Shown here one piece after another: positions 24,527-34,999 of a stretch of DNA of 64,000 bases. Below the pieces are notes generated by a model. That model was not told the origin of the DNA. It searched no databases and saw only the letters and a list, made by a program, of their open reading frames with translations. Within the stretch, counting starts at the first letter, position 1. Each line of letters opens with the position of its first letter. Origin of the DNA: Litoditis marina. Lineage: Eukaryota; Nematoda; Chromadorea; Rhabditida; Rhabditidae. Location: contig OZ038439.1 of NCBI GenBank assembly GCA_964036275.1, forward strand, positions 14,055,095-14,119,094. The letters run 5' to 3'. A program made the position numbers and the translations under genes.

Positions 24527-25703
24527 GGCTGTCTTCAGACTTTTTGTGCGATACAAGATACAGATACACGATTCATTTTCGAATTATTTGTATCGTCTCA
24601 TTTTGTATCCGTATCTTGGCGCCAACGTATCAGAAAAGTATGAACGTTCCAGGATACATTTTTTCGATTTTGTTAGTTTCAAATTCAAAAGTAACTTTCA
24701 ACAATTTTAAGTTCTTTATTTCATAGATATTTATAGGTATTCTTCAAATTGACGTCTATCTCATCGCACGCGACGCGCGCACGCGCCGCGACAAAATGTA
24801 AAAATGAATGAATTTCGATAAACTTTGGACATCGTGAAAAACAACAACGCTGATGATCATTGATACCGATCCCCATGCCTGATACTCAATTTCACTCACG
24901 CGAAGCGCGTGCACGCGACGCGGCAGAAATATCAAAATGAGTAGATTTATATGAAATTGGGATGGGTGGGGTATTCGATCATGCTATATATCAATATATA
25001 TATCCGAAACTCGTAATACCTTCTTGTCCGCGTACCCAACCAGTCCCAATCCCAAAAATTTATCTTCATGCACAAAAGTTGAAATTTTTTGTCGCGTCGC
25101 GTGCTGCGCGCGCGCTTGACCCCAAGTTCGTACCAAGCAACCAAGCTCACATCTGACTTCAGAATGATCAATTTCCTCAGGTTCCCAATTTGTATTGAAT
25201 TCTACGAGTTTATAAATTTTTGTCGCGGTGCGTGCACGCGTCGCGTGCGTGATAAAAAATTGATATCCACATTCGCAATCTCCATGATCGATAATCACAG
25301 TTCACAAATTTGACCCAAATCTGCATATTTTCTCATTTTAACGCGTCGCGTGCGCGCGTCGCGCGCGAAAATGAAATTTTTTTGCGGATACCAATCTGTT
25401 TTGTGTGGGGGAACATTCTATCAATTGGAAAAATTTCACAAAAATCACTTTTATAATCCGAAAACCTAGATGTATCCACAATATGAGTGAAGTGTAGAAT
25501 GCCGGCCGCAATCTTCAAAAAAAGTGTATCGTCGATTCAAAATGATGTATCTGACGCCGAGATACTGTAGAAAAAGTATGAACACGATAGATACATCGCG
25601 TGACGCATGTATCTGTCGCCGCTACAAAAATGCAATCGATACACATGATTAGAGCGCGCATGTATCGTGTATCTTGTATCGCACAAAAAGTCTGAAGACA
25701 GCC
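24527..25703. mobile_element. 1.18 kb Harbinger-like nonautonomous element
   Basis: Inverted ends GGCTGTCTTCAGACTTTTTG / CAAAAAGTCTGAAGACAGCC, extended inward by GTGCGATACAAGATACAG and its counterpart, flanked by TTA on both sides (24524-24526 and 25704-25706). TWA duplications are typical of PIF/Harbinger. No transposase frame is evident. The interior contains five spaced CpG-rich blocks of GCGTCGCG/CGCGACGC words (near 24765, 24898, 25090, 25222, 25341). Sits in the last intron of the receptor pseudogene. Confidence 0.85.
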
Positions 25704-26139
25704 TTACAGTACGTGAGTGGACATTCTCTTCAAAAAACCTGCAATTTTTATGGAACATATTGATTCAAATCTTCATTTTGCCAAAGTCTCAGTGAGGATG
25801 GCGAGAACTATACATTGATCCCGATCGAATCAGACCTGTAGTATGATCGGAATACACAGCTGACACTTCGAATAATGTGATGTGTACCAAACTACGGGAG
25901 ATGCACAAGTAATACGCAAGTAAGCTAGAGACGCGAGACGACGAGAGAGAGCCACGAAAGTGGGTCAAACCTGGCATCGTATTAGACGCGGCCCTCGCTC
26001 GGCGCGGAGTTGTGCCAATGGCAAACGAACCAACAAGAAATCGTACTACTAGCGCACATTCTCTCAGAAGTCAGGATTCATGGAAATGTATTGAGCGGTA
26101 GTACTTTTTTTTGAAATGCCTCGTTCGCATGCATGAGTT

Positions 26140-26510
26140 AACTGTGAAAAAGACTTAGGCTTAGGTAAGTCATGGTTTCTAGAGTAGCTCGTTCCACTTC
26201 AGGTAACTGGCTCGTCCGTAGATCAATTCATCAGAATATCTTCTGAAAGAGATGCATTAATTAACCTGGTAAAAAGGCTTAGGCTTAGGTAAGTCTGGAG
26301 TAGCTCGTTGCACCTCAGGTGATTCGCTCGTCCGTGGGTACAATTATCAGAATATAGTTTGTCTCTTTTTTTGTGAAAAAGCTCGAGCCGCGACCAATAC
26401 GCAATTATAGAGACTGGGCCGCGTGTAATACGCTAGGAGATTCCGGCCCCGCGACTAATACGCAGTAAGCGAGACTGGGCCGCGACTAATACGCAATTAA
26501 AAATGTCTCT
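26140..26510. repeat. Local tandem repeats, including telomere-like units
   Basis: Two roughly 110-130 bp units (about 26140-26250 and 26265-26365) share AGTAGCTCGTT and GCTCGTCCGT and each carries CTTAGGCTTAGG, two copies of the nematode telomere hexamer TTAGGC. Downstream, about 26390-26505, CCGCGACYAATACGCAATTA recurs in four imperfect copies. Confidence 0.6.
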
Positions 26511-27180
26511 CGTCGTGTTACTAGCTGTATACCCCCAAACTACAAACACCTCAGATTAGAAAAATGTATTCAGTTTTAGTCGTTCTTCCCTAGGGTAACC
26601 TTCTGTATTCGTGCCAGTCCCATGTGAACTTCTACATCGTACAGAAAAACTTTTCATGTACTAGTTCTTCAGCAAGAACCTTAATTCAGCGCGACTGTAT
26701 TTTTCTTTGCATGAAAGTACAGAGTACAGAGCAGCACACGGAATTTGAAACGTATTCTTGAAGTTTTTCGTACTGTAAGCAGCATGTCCGTGTGAGAGTG
26801 TGTGGGTAGAAAAAAAGCACTCAATTTGTTCTACATGTAGTTCGCACAGAAGCCGAAAATGAACCTATATTACCACGTCATTGAGACAACTAGTAATTAG
26901 TAATCTGTGCGAAATGCTAGAAAAAAGTTTTTACCCCACCCGCTTCGTTTTCTATGTACCTTTATTAATCTAAAACTGCGCATTTTCAGTTAAAGAACCA
27001 TTTCACTTAAATATTTGTTTCAGTTTCTCTACCTGGCCTTCTCGACAAACATCAGGCAGGCTGCCGTTAAACTATGTGGGCTCGGAAAGAAACCCAAAAA
27101 CCGAGAGATGAGATTGAACAATGTTCGGACCATGCCTACCAGCATGGTAGCAGATGTTAACTGAACTAAACATCCTAGAT

Positions 27181-27303
27181 AATCCCGGCCTAATGATCCC
27201 AACCTGCATCTCTTGCTTTGCACACTATTTCTCAGACCGTATCCCGGCAGGTTGTAAAAGAAGAGATAGAGCGTGCGTTTGACGAGACGCAGATTGGGAT
27301 CTG
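27181..27303. mobile_element. Truncated family M1 MITE, copy downstream of receptor pseudogene
   Basis: Contains AACCTGCATCTCTTGC opposite GAGACGCAGATTGGGATC. A near-identical piece lies at 32833-32958 in the same place relative to the intact sister gene, so insertion preceded the gene duplication. Confidence 0.65.
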
Positions 27304-28170
27304 ACTGTCAGAGAAGTTTTCACTCACTCCTCTGATGTTTGACAGAATATATTAGAATTTTGTTGTAATGTTCGAACTCGTTTGTTTTGTGTACTAATAC
27401 CTCAGAGAGAAGTTAAAGAACTTTTCGAGGTAGATTAGATCACTCTGACACCACTATGTAGGTAGGGCTAGTACGTTTCCTGAGGGTAACACCAGGTGTT
27501 TGAAAGTCACATTTTAACAAGCTATCACGAAGCTATTAAGATTCTGCAAGTCCACTATTGAAAAATTAACTAGGCTGTCTACTTAAATTTACTCTCGAAT
27601 TTGTAGCTTGTACGGAAGATATGTTATATGGGATATCCCGTGAGTTCTGAGTTGAATAGCAGCCTTGCCTTCGCGCTAGGTATGATTGAACTTATGTGTT
27701 GTTTAGTTTTATAAAAATACAAAGTGTCGTTTACACACAAAATCAAGATGTGTTTATGATCAGTGCTCACAAACTACAAAATATTAGATCGCAAGACAAT
27801 AAATTATAAAGACAAATGTATACCCAACGAAGTAGTGTTTTCCGAACGCTACGGTATCTCACGTGAAAAAGTGGTTCTATTCTACCTAACAATTTTTAAC
27901 TGACGCAACAACACTTTCGTGTGGAAGAAACTTTCAGATTGATTGCTATTTAGATTCACGCAAATTCATTACATTTTGAATTCAATTGATACATTGTGCC
28001 CATGTTTCGCTTCCTCTTTCATAGTGAATTTGCAAACAACATTTGTTTGAAGTCGAAGCCAGTTGGCATAAGAAGGAGAGATGTTCTGAAAACTCATCTC
28101 GTTTGAGTAACTTTCGCTGGGAGTAAGGGCTTTTAAACTTCAAGTGATTAGCAGAAAAATATCAAAAAAC
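27304..28170. other. Intergenic, nothing recognised
   Basis: AT-rich spacer without supported exon or repeat. Confidence 0.4.
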
Positions 28171-28175
28171 TCACA

Positions 28176-28371
28176 CTATCTGGGCGCCAAATGTATTAGT
28201 TTCTGCCTCTCGCCCGAATCGAACCTGGGAGCAAAAGAGTCGTAGCCGGGCGCTTACCACTGCGCTATTGGAGCACATTGCGGGAGACTTTGGAATCGAG
28301 GACATGTGTGCCTACACAGCGGAAAATGAGATATACAGTACCCTCCCGCCTTTCCGTGGGCAACTACTATA
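28176..28371 (-). repeat. tRNA-like repeat, family R1 copy 5
   Basis: Minus-strand reading gives A-box TAGCGCAGTGG and B-box GGTTCGATTCG at tRNA-like spacing, with family head and tail and CTAT ends. Confidence 0.75.
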
Positions 28372-28811
28372 AACAGTTTTAGTGTTATTACTATAGTGAA
28401 GCGAAATTTTCAATGATATTTCCTCCTCTTCAGTATGACACATATTTGGTGTGAAAATCTCACATATCCGCAAACATTTTGGTGTTGTAAACAATATGGG
28501 AAAGTACACTTGTGGTTAAGGAAGTTCATTGTTTGCAGCAATCAGTTCCTGGGAAAGTTGACATCTAGGACACTCCAGATTAATGATAGCTTCAAGGTAT
28601 CGTATGAAAAAACTGAGGATAAACGAGACGCTATTAAATAATTGAGCATAACTTCAAAAACATCAGCCAATCCGCAATTCAACATTACAAATGTCTATTT
28701 CTGATGTGTTTGTTACGTTTACGTTATTATAAATTTCCCCAAAAATATATGGAGGAGTCGGCTATGTTCCCAACAACTGTTGTTTATTGGAGATTACAAA
28801 ATAAACTCGCG

Positions 28812-29020
28812 TATAGTCGTTGCCAACGGAAAGACTGGAGGGTACTGTATATCTCAATATCCGCTGTGTATGACAGACAATAACAGACACATGTCTTCGA
28901 TTCCGAAGCTTGTCGGTTATATACTTCTGTAGCGTGGTGGTTAGCTCACATTTACCAATCTTTTGCTCGCAGGTTCGATTCCGTCGAGAGATGAAAATTT
29001 ATAAATTTGGCATATATTAG
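28812..29020 (+). repeat. tRNA-like repeat, family R1 copy 6
   Basis: Plus-strand copy: head TATAGTCGTTGCCAACGGAA, CTTCGATTCCG, A-box-like TAGCGTGGTGG, perfect B-box GGTTCGATTCC, tail ending TTTGGCATATA. The best copy in plus orientation. Confidence 0.78.
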
Positions 29021-29942
29021 TGTGAACATTGAAAACAGACTCAACTGTATGAATTGAACAGCATTAAAAATCAGACTCTACTGTATGAATGTTCACAAGA
29101 TGAATAAGGTATTTTTGATTAGATGATTTCATTTCCGTGTGGCGCGAGAAATGTACGGCTAAGGTTTTTCTCGTTTACGTGAAACGTTTTTCCACAAATG
29201 TGTTCAATGCTGTTTTATTCAACATCTGGTTTTTGCCCAAATAGCAAAAACAAGTTGTGAAACTCAAAAAGAAAAGACTTTCAGAACTCTAGACTATAAT
29301 GCTTCCTGGTTGGCATTTGCAACAAATAAGACTTGTTGTCTTTTGCAAGTACAATACCTGAGAAATTCACTTTTTTTTCCGAGGGTTGTTTGATTTTCTG
29401 AAGGTACATGAGTCGCTGAGAAAATTGCCATATTTTCTTGAATGCATCACAATATGTATATTCTCCCATATGTTTGAGAAAGTTGCCATACTTCCTTGAA
29501 TGCATCACAAAAATGATCTTGGTTCTTTCCCACAGTATAATAGTTACGCCCTTATATTGGCGTATAAAAGGACAGGTTTGAACACTTCGCTATTTTTGCT
29601 GCGCCTCAATCGTTGTAGCGAACATCTTACAGTCCTCTATGAGTTTTGATTACGTTCTACGCACGCTCTCACATTTCCAGAATCCATTTCGAATGACTAC
29701 ATTGTTTTCACTTCCAAGCATCAACTGATGCTAGTTCTTAAACATTCCATCAAAATGTTTCCGGGTTACCAAGATAATGGTCTATGATCTTGTAAGCTGA
29801 TGTTCTTAGATACATCTTTCCCGAAAAGAATCGAATCACAGATTTTCGAGAATGTTGAACTAAAATTGTGATTTAACCAACGAAGACAGCAAACAACGGT
29901 CTTTGTTACTTGCCAGAAAACTGAAGAGTGTGAAGATTGAGT

Positions 29943-30136
29943 AATACAGGACTTGTCAAACCGTTGTGGCTACCATCGATTATGTAAGGGGCGGGGTTTG
30001 GCGACCGGCCAGCCAGTCTGCGTATCATTGATCCACACACTCTCTCAATTGCTGACAAGTGATCACCGACCGCTTGCTTTGCATCGCTCACTCAATCGAA
30101 CCCTCTGCTGTCTTTATGGGAAAAATGGCAACTATA
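29943..30136 (-). repeat. Dispersed repeat family R2, copy 2
   Basis: Minus-strand copy ending at about 30136 with TATAGTTGCCAT; conserved blocks GAGCGATG, GATCAATGATACGCAG, CACAACGGTTTGACA. It ends about 90 bp before the start codon of the receptor gene at 30228, so it forms part of that gene's proximal promoter. Confidence 0.75.
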
Positions 30137-30227
30137 TCAAACTCGCTACTCGCTTCGCCTTCTACAAAGTTGACCATAGCGTTTAACAGTTTGATGATTC
30201 GAAAACTACCGATACTTTCAGTTGAAG

Positions 30228-32816
30228 ATGAACAAGACCAATGTGACATCCATTATGAACTATCTGGAGATGGCCAAACAAGTGGTGAGTCATTAACTAA
30301 ACAGTTGGTCCGTTTGGAGGCAAATCTAGAGGATGTGCCTTGGTCTATCCCACTGTGTTCATAGTTTGATCCCGTTGCTGTTTGGTCGACTATTTTGAAG
30401 TTCGGCTTATATCGAGAAGATCAAACTACCAAGAACGTTTCGTTTGTGGGCAAACTACGCAACGAAAGATTAGGGTAGTTTATAATTGAGCCAAACCATG
30501 CGTTTTCTGGAAAATTGAACTTTTTCATTTATAGATTGAGAATTGGCAACGTAGTTTTGTTCCAGGTCCTGCAATGGCATCCGGAAAACTGTCCGGAAAT
30601 GGACCAACCCTATTGGGCTAGCGACCTCATTGCTTATCTCTCTATCTCCCTTATTATAATTTACATTTTTGTCCTAATTTGCATTTATCGATCGGCAGAA
30701 GCAAACTCGAGCAAATCCTTCTACCGCTGTGCCTATATGTTGTCGATTGGCGATCTTTCCATCATAATTCTAGCGATAAGAGGTACATTTCATCGACAAA
30801 GAGTGGTTCATGTAAGCAAAACTAGAACAGCCAGAACTCCATATGAGAATCAGGAAAATACGGTCATGCGCAATCTGTTTTTTCGTTCATCGATTTTGCC
30901 GTCAAGACCAAACTACAAGTCACTTCTGGTTACAAATAATAGTTCACATCACGCGCTTCTGCACTGGCGCTAGTTACTTACTTTGTAGTAGGTGAGATTG
31001 TGATTAGGCAGAGATTACTCCTAGACCCCAATCGTTGTAAGAAGTTCACGTTTCCTATGTGTCTCACACATGTCACGTGATAACGTTTATACTGAAGTGT
31101 CTGGTTATTGCACAACAACCACTTCATAACTTGTTTCAGAGTGGGGTTGTTGAAGTCGAACTCACCCACTCGACTCGTGATACCGTAAATTTTCCGAAAC
31201 TCGATAACTCGAAAAGTTTAACTTTTGAGCTAGATTCCTATTTCAGATGGAATAGTTCGTTTCTGTATCGTTGGGGATGACCCAGCCAGGACGCTGGCGC
31301 TCGTCGCGTGGACCACTATAGGGGTACACATGACGGTCACCGTCAACCTCACATTTGCCGCAATGAGATTCACGGCCGTGTTTTGGACTTTCGAGGTATA
31401 GTTTTTATGTAACCAACAAGGACATCAAACGAGATGTTCGATTAGGCAATGAATTTAGTGACTACCGGCCAAGTGAGACCTCAAACTGAACTTCAAGTGA
31501 AATGGTTTTTGCACACTACTTGTGATATGAAACTCAGAACTTAAATAAACGAGCAAGTGGAACTAATAGTCACTTGCCGGTGAAAACTGTTTGAATTTTT
31601 CAGAAAGCTGGTATAGTGGCTAATGTCGGATTGATTTTGTCGTTCATTTGGACCACGATCCATGTGCTGGCAGTTCATTTCGGCTTCGCTCAGGCGGTTT
31701 GGTACGAAAATGGAAAGTACAACAGCATGTCCCTGGAACCATTCGATTTTACACGCAACGAACTACCATTCTATATTACCGTCGTCACTTTTTTCATCTA
31801 TGTGGTCACTGCTGTGAAACTGAAGGTGGTCAGTTTAATCATTTTGAAAGTAGAGTAAATATATATACGCAAATGTAATTCAAATAAAGTTTGATATGCA
31901 TATTGTGTGTTTGAATTCCGACCGAAAAGAAACGGAATTAACAGACACAGCGGGAGACCAGCATAGTTTTCATTTCGTATCGTGATGGTTTATCGATCAT
32001 CTTGAAATTGTCCATCGTCATTCACAATACTTTTACACGTGATTTTCAGTCTCATCGTCAAGGCACCAACAACAACAACATTTCACGTGAAATATTGTTT
32101 CTGGCTCAATCGCTGATCATTTTCTTAAAACAAGTCATCTATTTGTGTGTCATTTACGCGTATCTGAGAAAGTATAAAATACTAACGACAGAACAAAACA
32201 AGCAGTTGAAATATTTCGTGCGACCCATCACCGCTGGAATCACGCCGGTAAACTAGTTTTTTTCTTTTCGATAAATATGTTTCGGTCAGAACGTTTATTT
32301 AGCCTTTCTGATTTTTGATGATGTCCCAAGGGTACAGAACAGGACACGGATATGTCGAAGTTTTCCGAAAGTGTTTTCTATTGTTAGAGTCATGTGCGTG
32401 AGAATCAAGTTATGAGAATTAAATTTGCTCACACTTAGTACTCCACTGTTCGGAGGCAAACCAAAGTATGAGAGTGTGTAGGTAGAAAACTCACGCATTT
32501 TTCTCCACGTGTAGCTAGCACGCTAGCTCCTGAAAATAAACCAGTGTTCCGTCATTGAGACAATTACTAATCGGGGGCCTGTGAAAAAGTCATATGTACA
32601 CCGTTTTTCGCTTTCATTCAAGTTGAAACTCGCAATATTTTGTGAAAAAAGCGTTATACAATATTAAATTTTCAGTTTCTCTACCTGGCCTTCTCGACAA
32701 ACATCAGGCAGGCTGCCGTTAAACTATGTGGACTCGGAAGGAAACCCAAACACCGAGAGATGAGATTGAACAGTGTCCGGACCATGCCCACCAGCATGAT
32801 AGCAGATGTCAATTGA
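30228..32816 (+). CDS. Family A 7TM chemoreceptor gene 3, intact sister of the pseudogene
   Basis: Predicted chemosensory GPCR. Exons 30228-30284, 30566-30782, 31247-31395, 31604-31825, 32050-32247, 32676-32816; 984 nt, 327 aa. The ATG follows CTTTCAGTTGAAG, an acceptor-like site. N terminus MNKTNVTSIMNYLEMAKQV has two N-glycosylation sequons (NKT, NVT), then NCPEMDQPYWASD before TM1. Exon 2 ends with SFYRCAYMLSIGDLSIIILA; exon 3 GVHMTVTVNLTFAAMRFTAV (TM3); exon 4 TM4, HVLAVHFGFA, TM5; exon 5 NNNNISREILFLAQSLII (TM6) and RPITAGITP; exon 6 FLYLAFSTNIRQAAVKLC plus basic tail. The whole unit, including upstream and downstream flanks, is duplicated from or to 21484-27164. A far AATAAA lies at 33103-33108. 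Srg-superfamily-like; class unresolved. Confidence 0.88.
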
Positions 32817-32832
32817 ACTAAACATCCTAGAT

Positions 32833-32958
32833 AATCCCGGCCTAATGATTCCAACCTGCATCTCTTGCTTCGCACACTCTCTCAGACCGTATCCCGGCGA
32901 GTTGTACAAGAAGAGATAGACCGTGTGGTTGAGGAGACGCAGGCTGGGATGTAATAGT
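32833..32958. mobile_element. Truncated family M1 MITE, copy downstream of intact sister
   Basis: Same arms (CAACCTGCATCTCTTGC, GAGACGCAGGCTGGGAT) and the same distance from the stop codon as at 27181-27303. Confidence 0.65.
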
Positions 32959-34999
32959 CAGAACGTTTTGTCTCGCGCCTCTGATTGACCAAACTATGGT
33001 TTCATAAATTCTGAGCCCTATACTGTCTACGTGCTATGTACGATTCAACTCTCCAATCCTCTATATGGTCAAATTTTCGTGTGTTGTTCAGAAGTTTTGT
33101 TAAATAAAGTGTTGTTAACACCGAAATTAGTGTTATTAGAGAAACATAAGCGTATATAAAAACAAACTGAAACGTTATTGTTTCATTATCACCAAATTAT
33201 AAACCATTCGAGTTCAAAACAGCAAACGCAAATATACTGTGACTCCCAGGCGGCGTAGCAAAACGGCCCACCTCATGAAAAGTTCATATGAGTTCCTCAT
33301 GAGATACCTCATGAGCTACTCGTGAACTCTTAATGTTGTAGCATAGCAATCAATAGAATCTCATGAGAAACTCGTGCTAATAGCTCATGAGGTGATCTCA
33401 TGAACTTTTGTGGGGATTGCTACGCCGCCTAGCGATGTATTCCCAGACCCTGTGAGGAAACTACCTGTCGTAGAGCTGAGATAGTTTATAGGTTTTTCAC
33501 AATATTCGTATTGTTAACAAGGTTCTGTGAAACTCCCTATGAAATTTACTCACAGGGTGCCTCGAATATTATCGCACGACTTTTTTCCATAATTAACTAG
33601 AGCAACATCATCAATTCATAATTATAGTTCCGCATGCATGGGAAAGTGTTTTTCTGCCCTCGTGAGATAAAATGAGGTACGTCGCAGAAAATGTGCGTAA
33701 TATACGATACCGGAAACAGGTCCTTTCAGCTTTTTCTCACATTTTTTCTTTTTTTTGATTTCTCTGTTTTTTTTTGTTTCAGTTTCGGGAGGAAGGTTGT
33801 TGGGATATGTTTTCCACTTTTGCGCTATATTTCTCAGGTTATGAAAAACGATGATGAAACTATCATTCCGTCAAGTGTGTAGGCGACGATATGACGTAAC
33901 GTTCACAAAACAACGCGCTTATTTCTTGTGCTTTCTTTGCTCTGAAAACGAATGGACCCTTACGTGTGTTAAAAAGACTAAGTATTGTATGTGGCATGTA
34001 TTAGTGATGTTTGGAACTTTCGCACAAAGTGTCTTGGAAGACTAAATTTAAAAAAAGTTTCATTCAAAAACAATAATGTTCAATTTGTCTTGAATGTGTT
34101 CAGTATCACTCACCGAGGTCCTGCAACAATAAATAAACGGATTACTTGTGAGTTGGACAACAGACCAGATATATAACCACTGTTTGGATTTTTATTTCCA
34201 ATGAAAAGACTGGCAAGCTGCCAGATCAGTCGCCTGCAATGTAGGGTGCGCTTGGCCAGCATGGCTGACTGCTATCGATGGGTGAAACGAACTATACCAC
34301 TTTCAATTGCAGAAAACAGCGAAAATGTCATTTGGGTTCAATTCAAACTGCGATGTACCTTTTAATGGGGTTTGTGGTCAAAACTTCCGATTGTGGTCAA
34401 AACACGGGTTTGTGGTCAAAACAATTTGTTTCATACGCTTGAAGAAACAAATTATATTTCATTCAAACTTATATTTATTACTAAATGTATATTTTTTTCT
34501 GGTTTTTCTAGTTGTACTGGTTTCTGGTTGCTCTGTGCAGACTGACTGGACTTTTATGTTCTTCAAAAAATGGTTCTCGTTGGAACTTTCAAACTAAACC
34601 GACTCTGTACTTATCAGGACTGACGTATTCGGTACGATAACTCCACAATCGTATTCTGAAATCGATTGAAAACGATGATGGGCAGAAGGGGCGACGTCGA
34701 ATGAATCACACGATTTCTATCAAGAGAAGAGCAGTACCTGAAAAGGAGATTGTGATATAGTTCTTGTGCTTATAGTGATTGGATTTCTGAATGCTTGTTT
34801 CTGTATGTTTCGAACTTCATTGTCTTCGGAAACGTATATTGACGTATATTGTATTGTCCATGTTGAACTGAGTACGTACGTAAGATCATTCCAGCGCTAT
34901 GATGCCATTCCGCGTCTCTTGCTTGAGAGACTATTGTATTCGGTGGATGTGAGAGAAAATTAACAGCATAAACTAAATCTGATGACGCTTATCTAAATT
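32959..34999. other. Convergent intergenic region between receptor and protease genes
   Basis: The receptor (+) and the astacin gene (-) point toward each other here. Besides the CTCATGAG element at 33248-33430 I see only three close copies of GTGGTCAAAAC near 34374-34422. ORFs at 34307-34597 and elsewhere lack any family motif. Confidence 0.5.
33248..33430. mobile_element. CTCATGAG-rich MITE, family M2, best-preserved copy
   Basis: 183 bp with perfect inverted ends AGGCGGCGTAGCA / TGCTACGCCGCCT. Interior: CTCATGAG palindromes and GTAGCATAGCAATCAATAG. No clear target duplication. Copies at 8431, 11794, 46136, 57326. Confidence 0.8.

Larger units (their letters stand above)
21484..27164 (+). 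pseudogene. Family A chemoreceptor pseudogene (nonsense codon plus 7 nt insertion)
   Basis: All six exons and their splice sites remain: 21484-21540, 21850-22066, 23013-23161, 23396-23624, 24161-24358, 27024-27164. Two disabling changes are visible. In exon 2 the codon for the Tyr of the conserved FYRCAYML motif is TAG (22006-22008). Exon 4 is 229 nt against 222 in the sister gene because TGGACG is repeated (TGGACGCTGGACGG at about 23441-23454), shifting the frame before HVLAVHFGF. The last intron is 2.66 kb, swollen by a Harbinger-like element and other repeats. The closest relative is the intact gene at 30228; exon sequence is very similar, so inactivation looks recent. A nonfunctional allele or assembly error remains possible for one lesion, less so for both. 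Confidence 0.88.

Noticed and set aside
26520..26545. Candidate regulatory site AAACTACAAAC
   Set aside because: Same recurring word as elsewhere; not specific to a promoter.
34307..34597. 96-codon open frame near GTGGTCAAAAC repeats
   Set aside because: Low complexity, no homologous feature seen.
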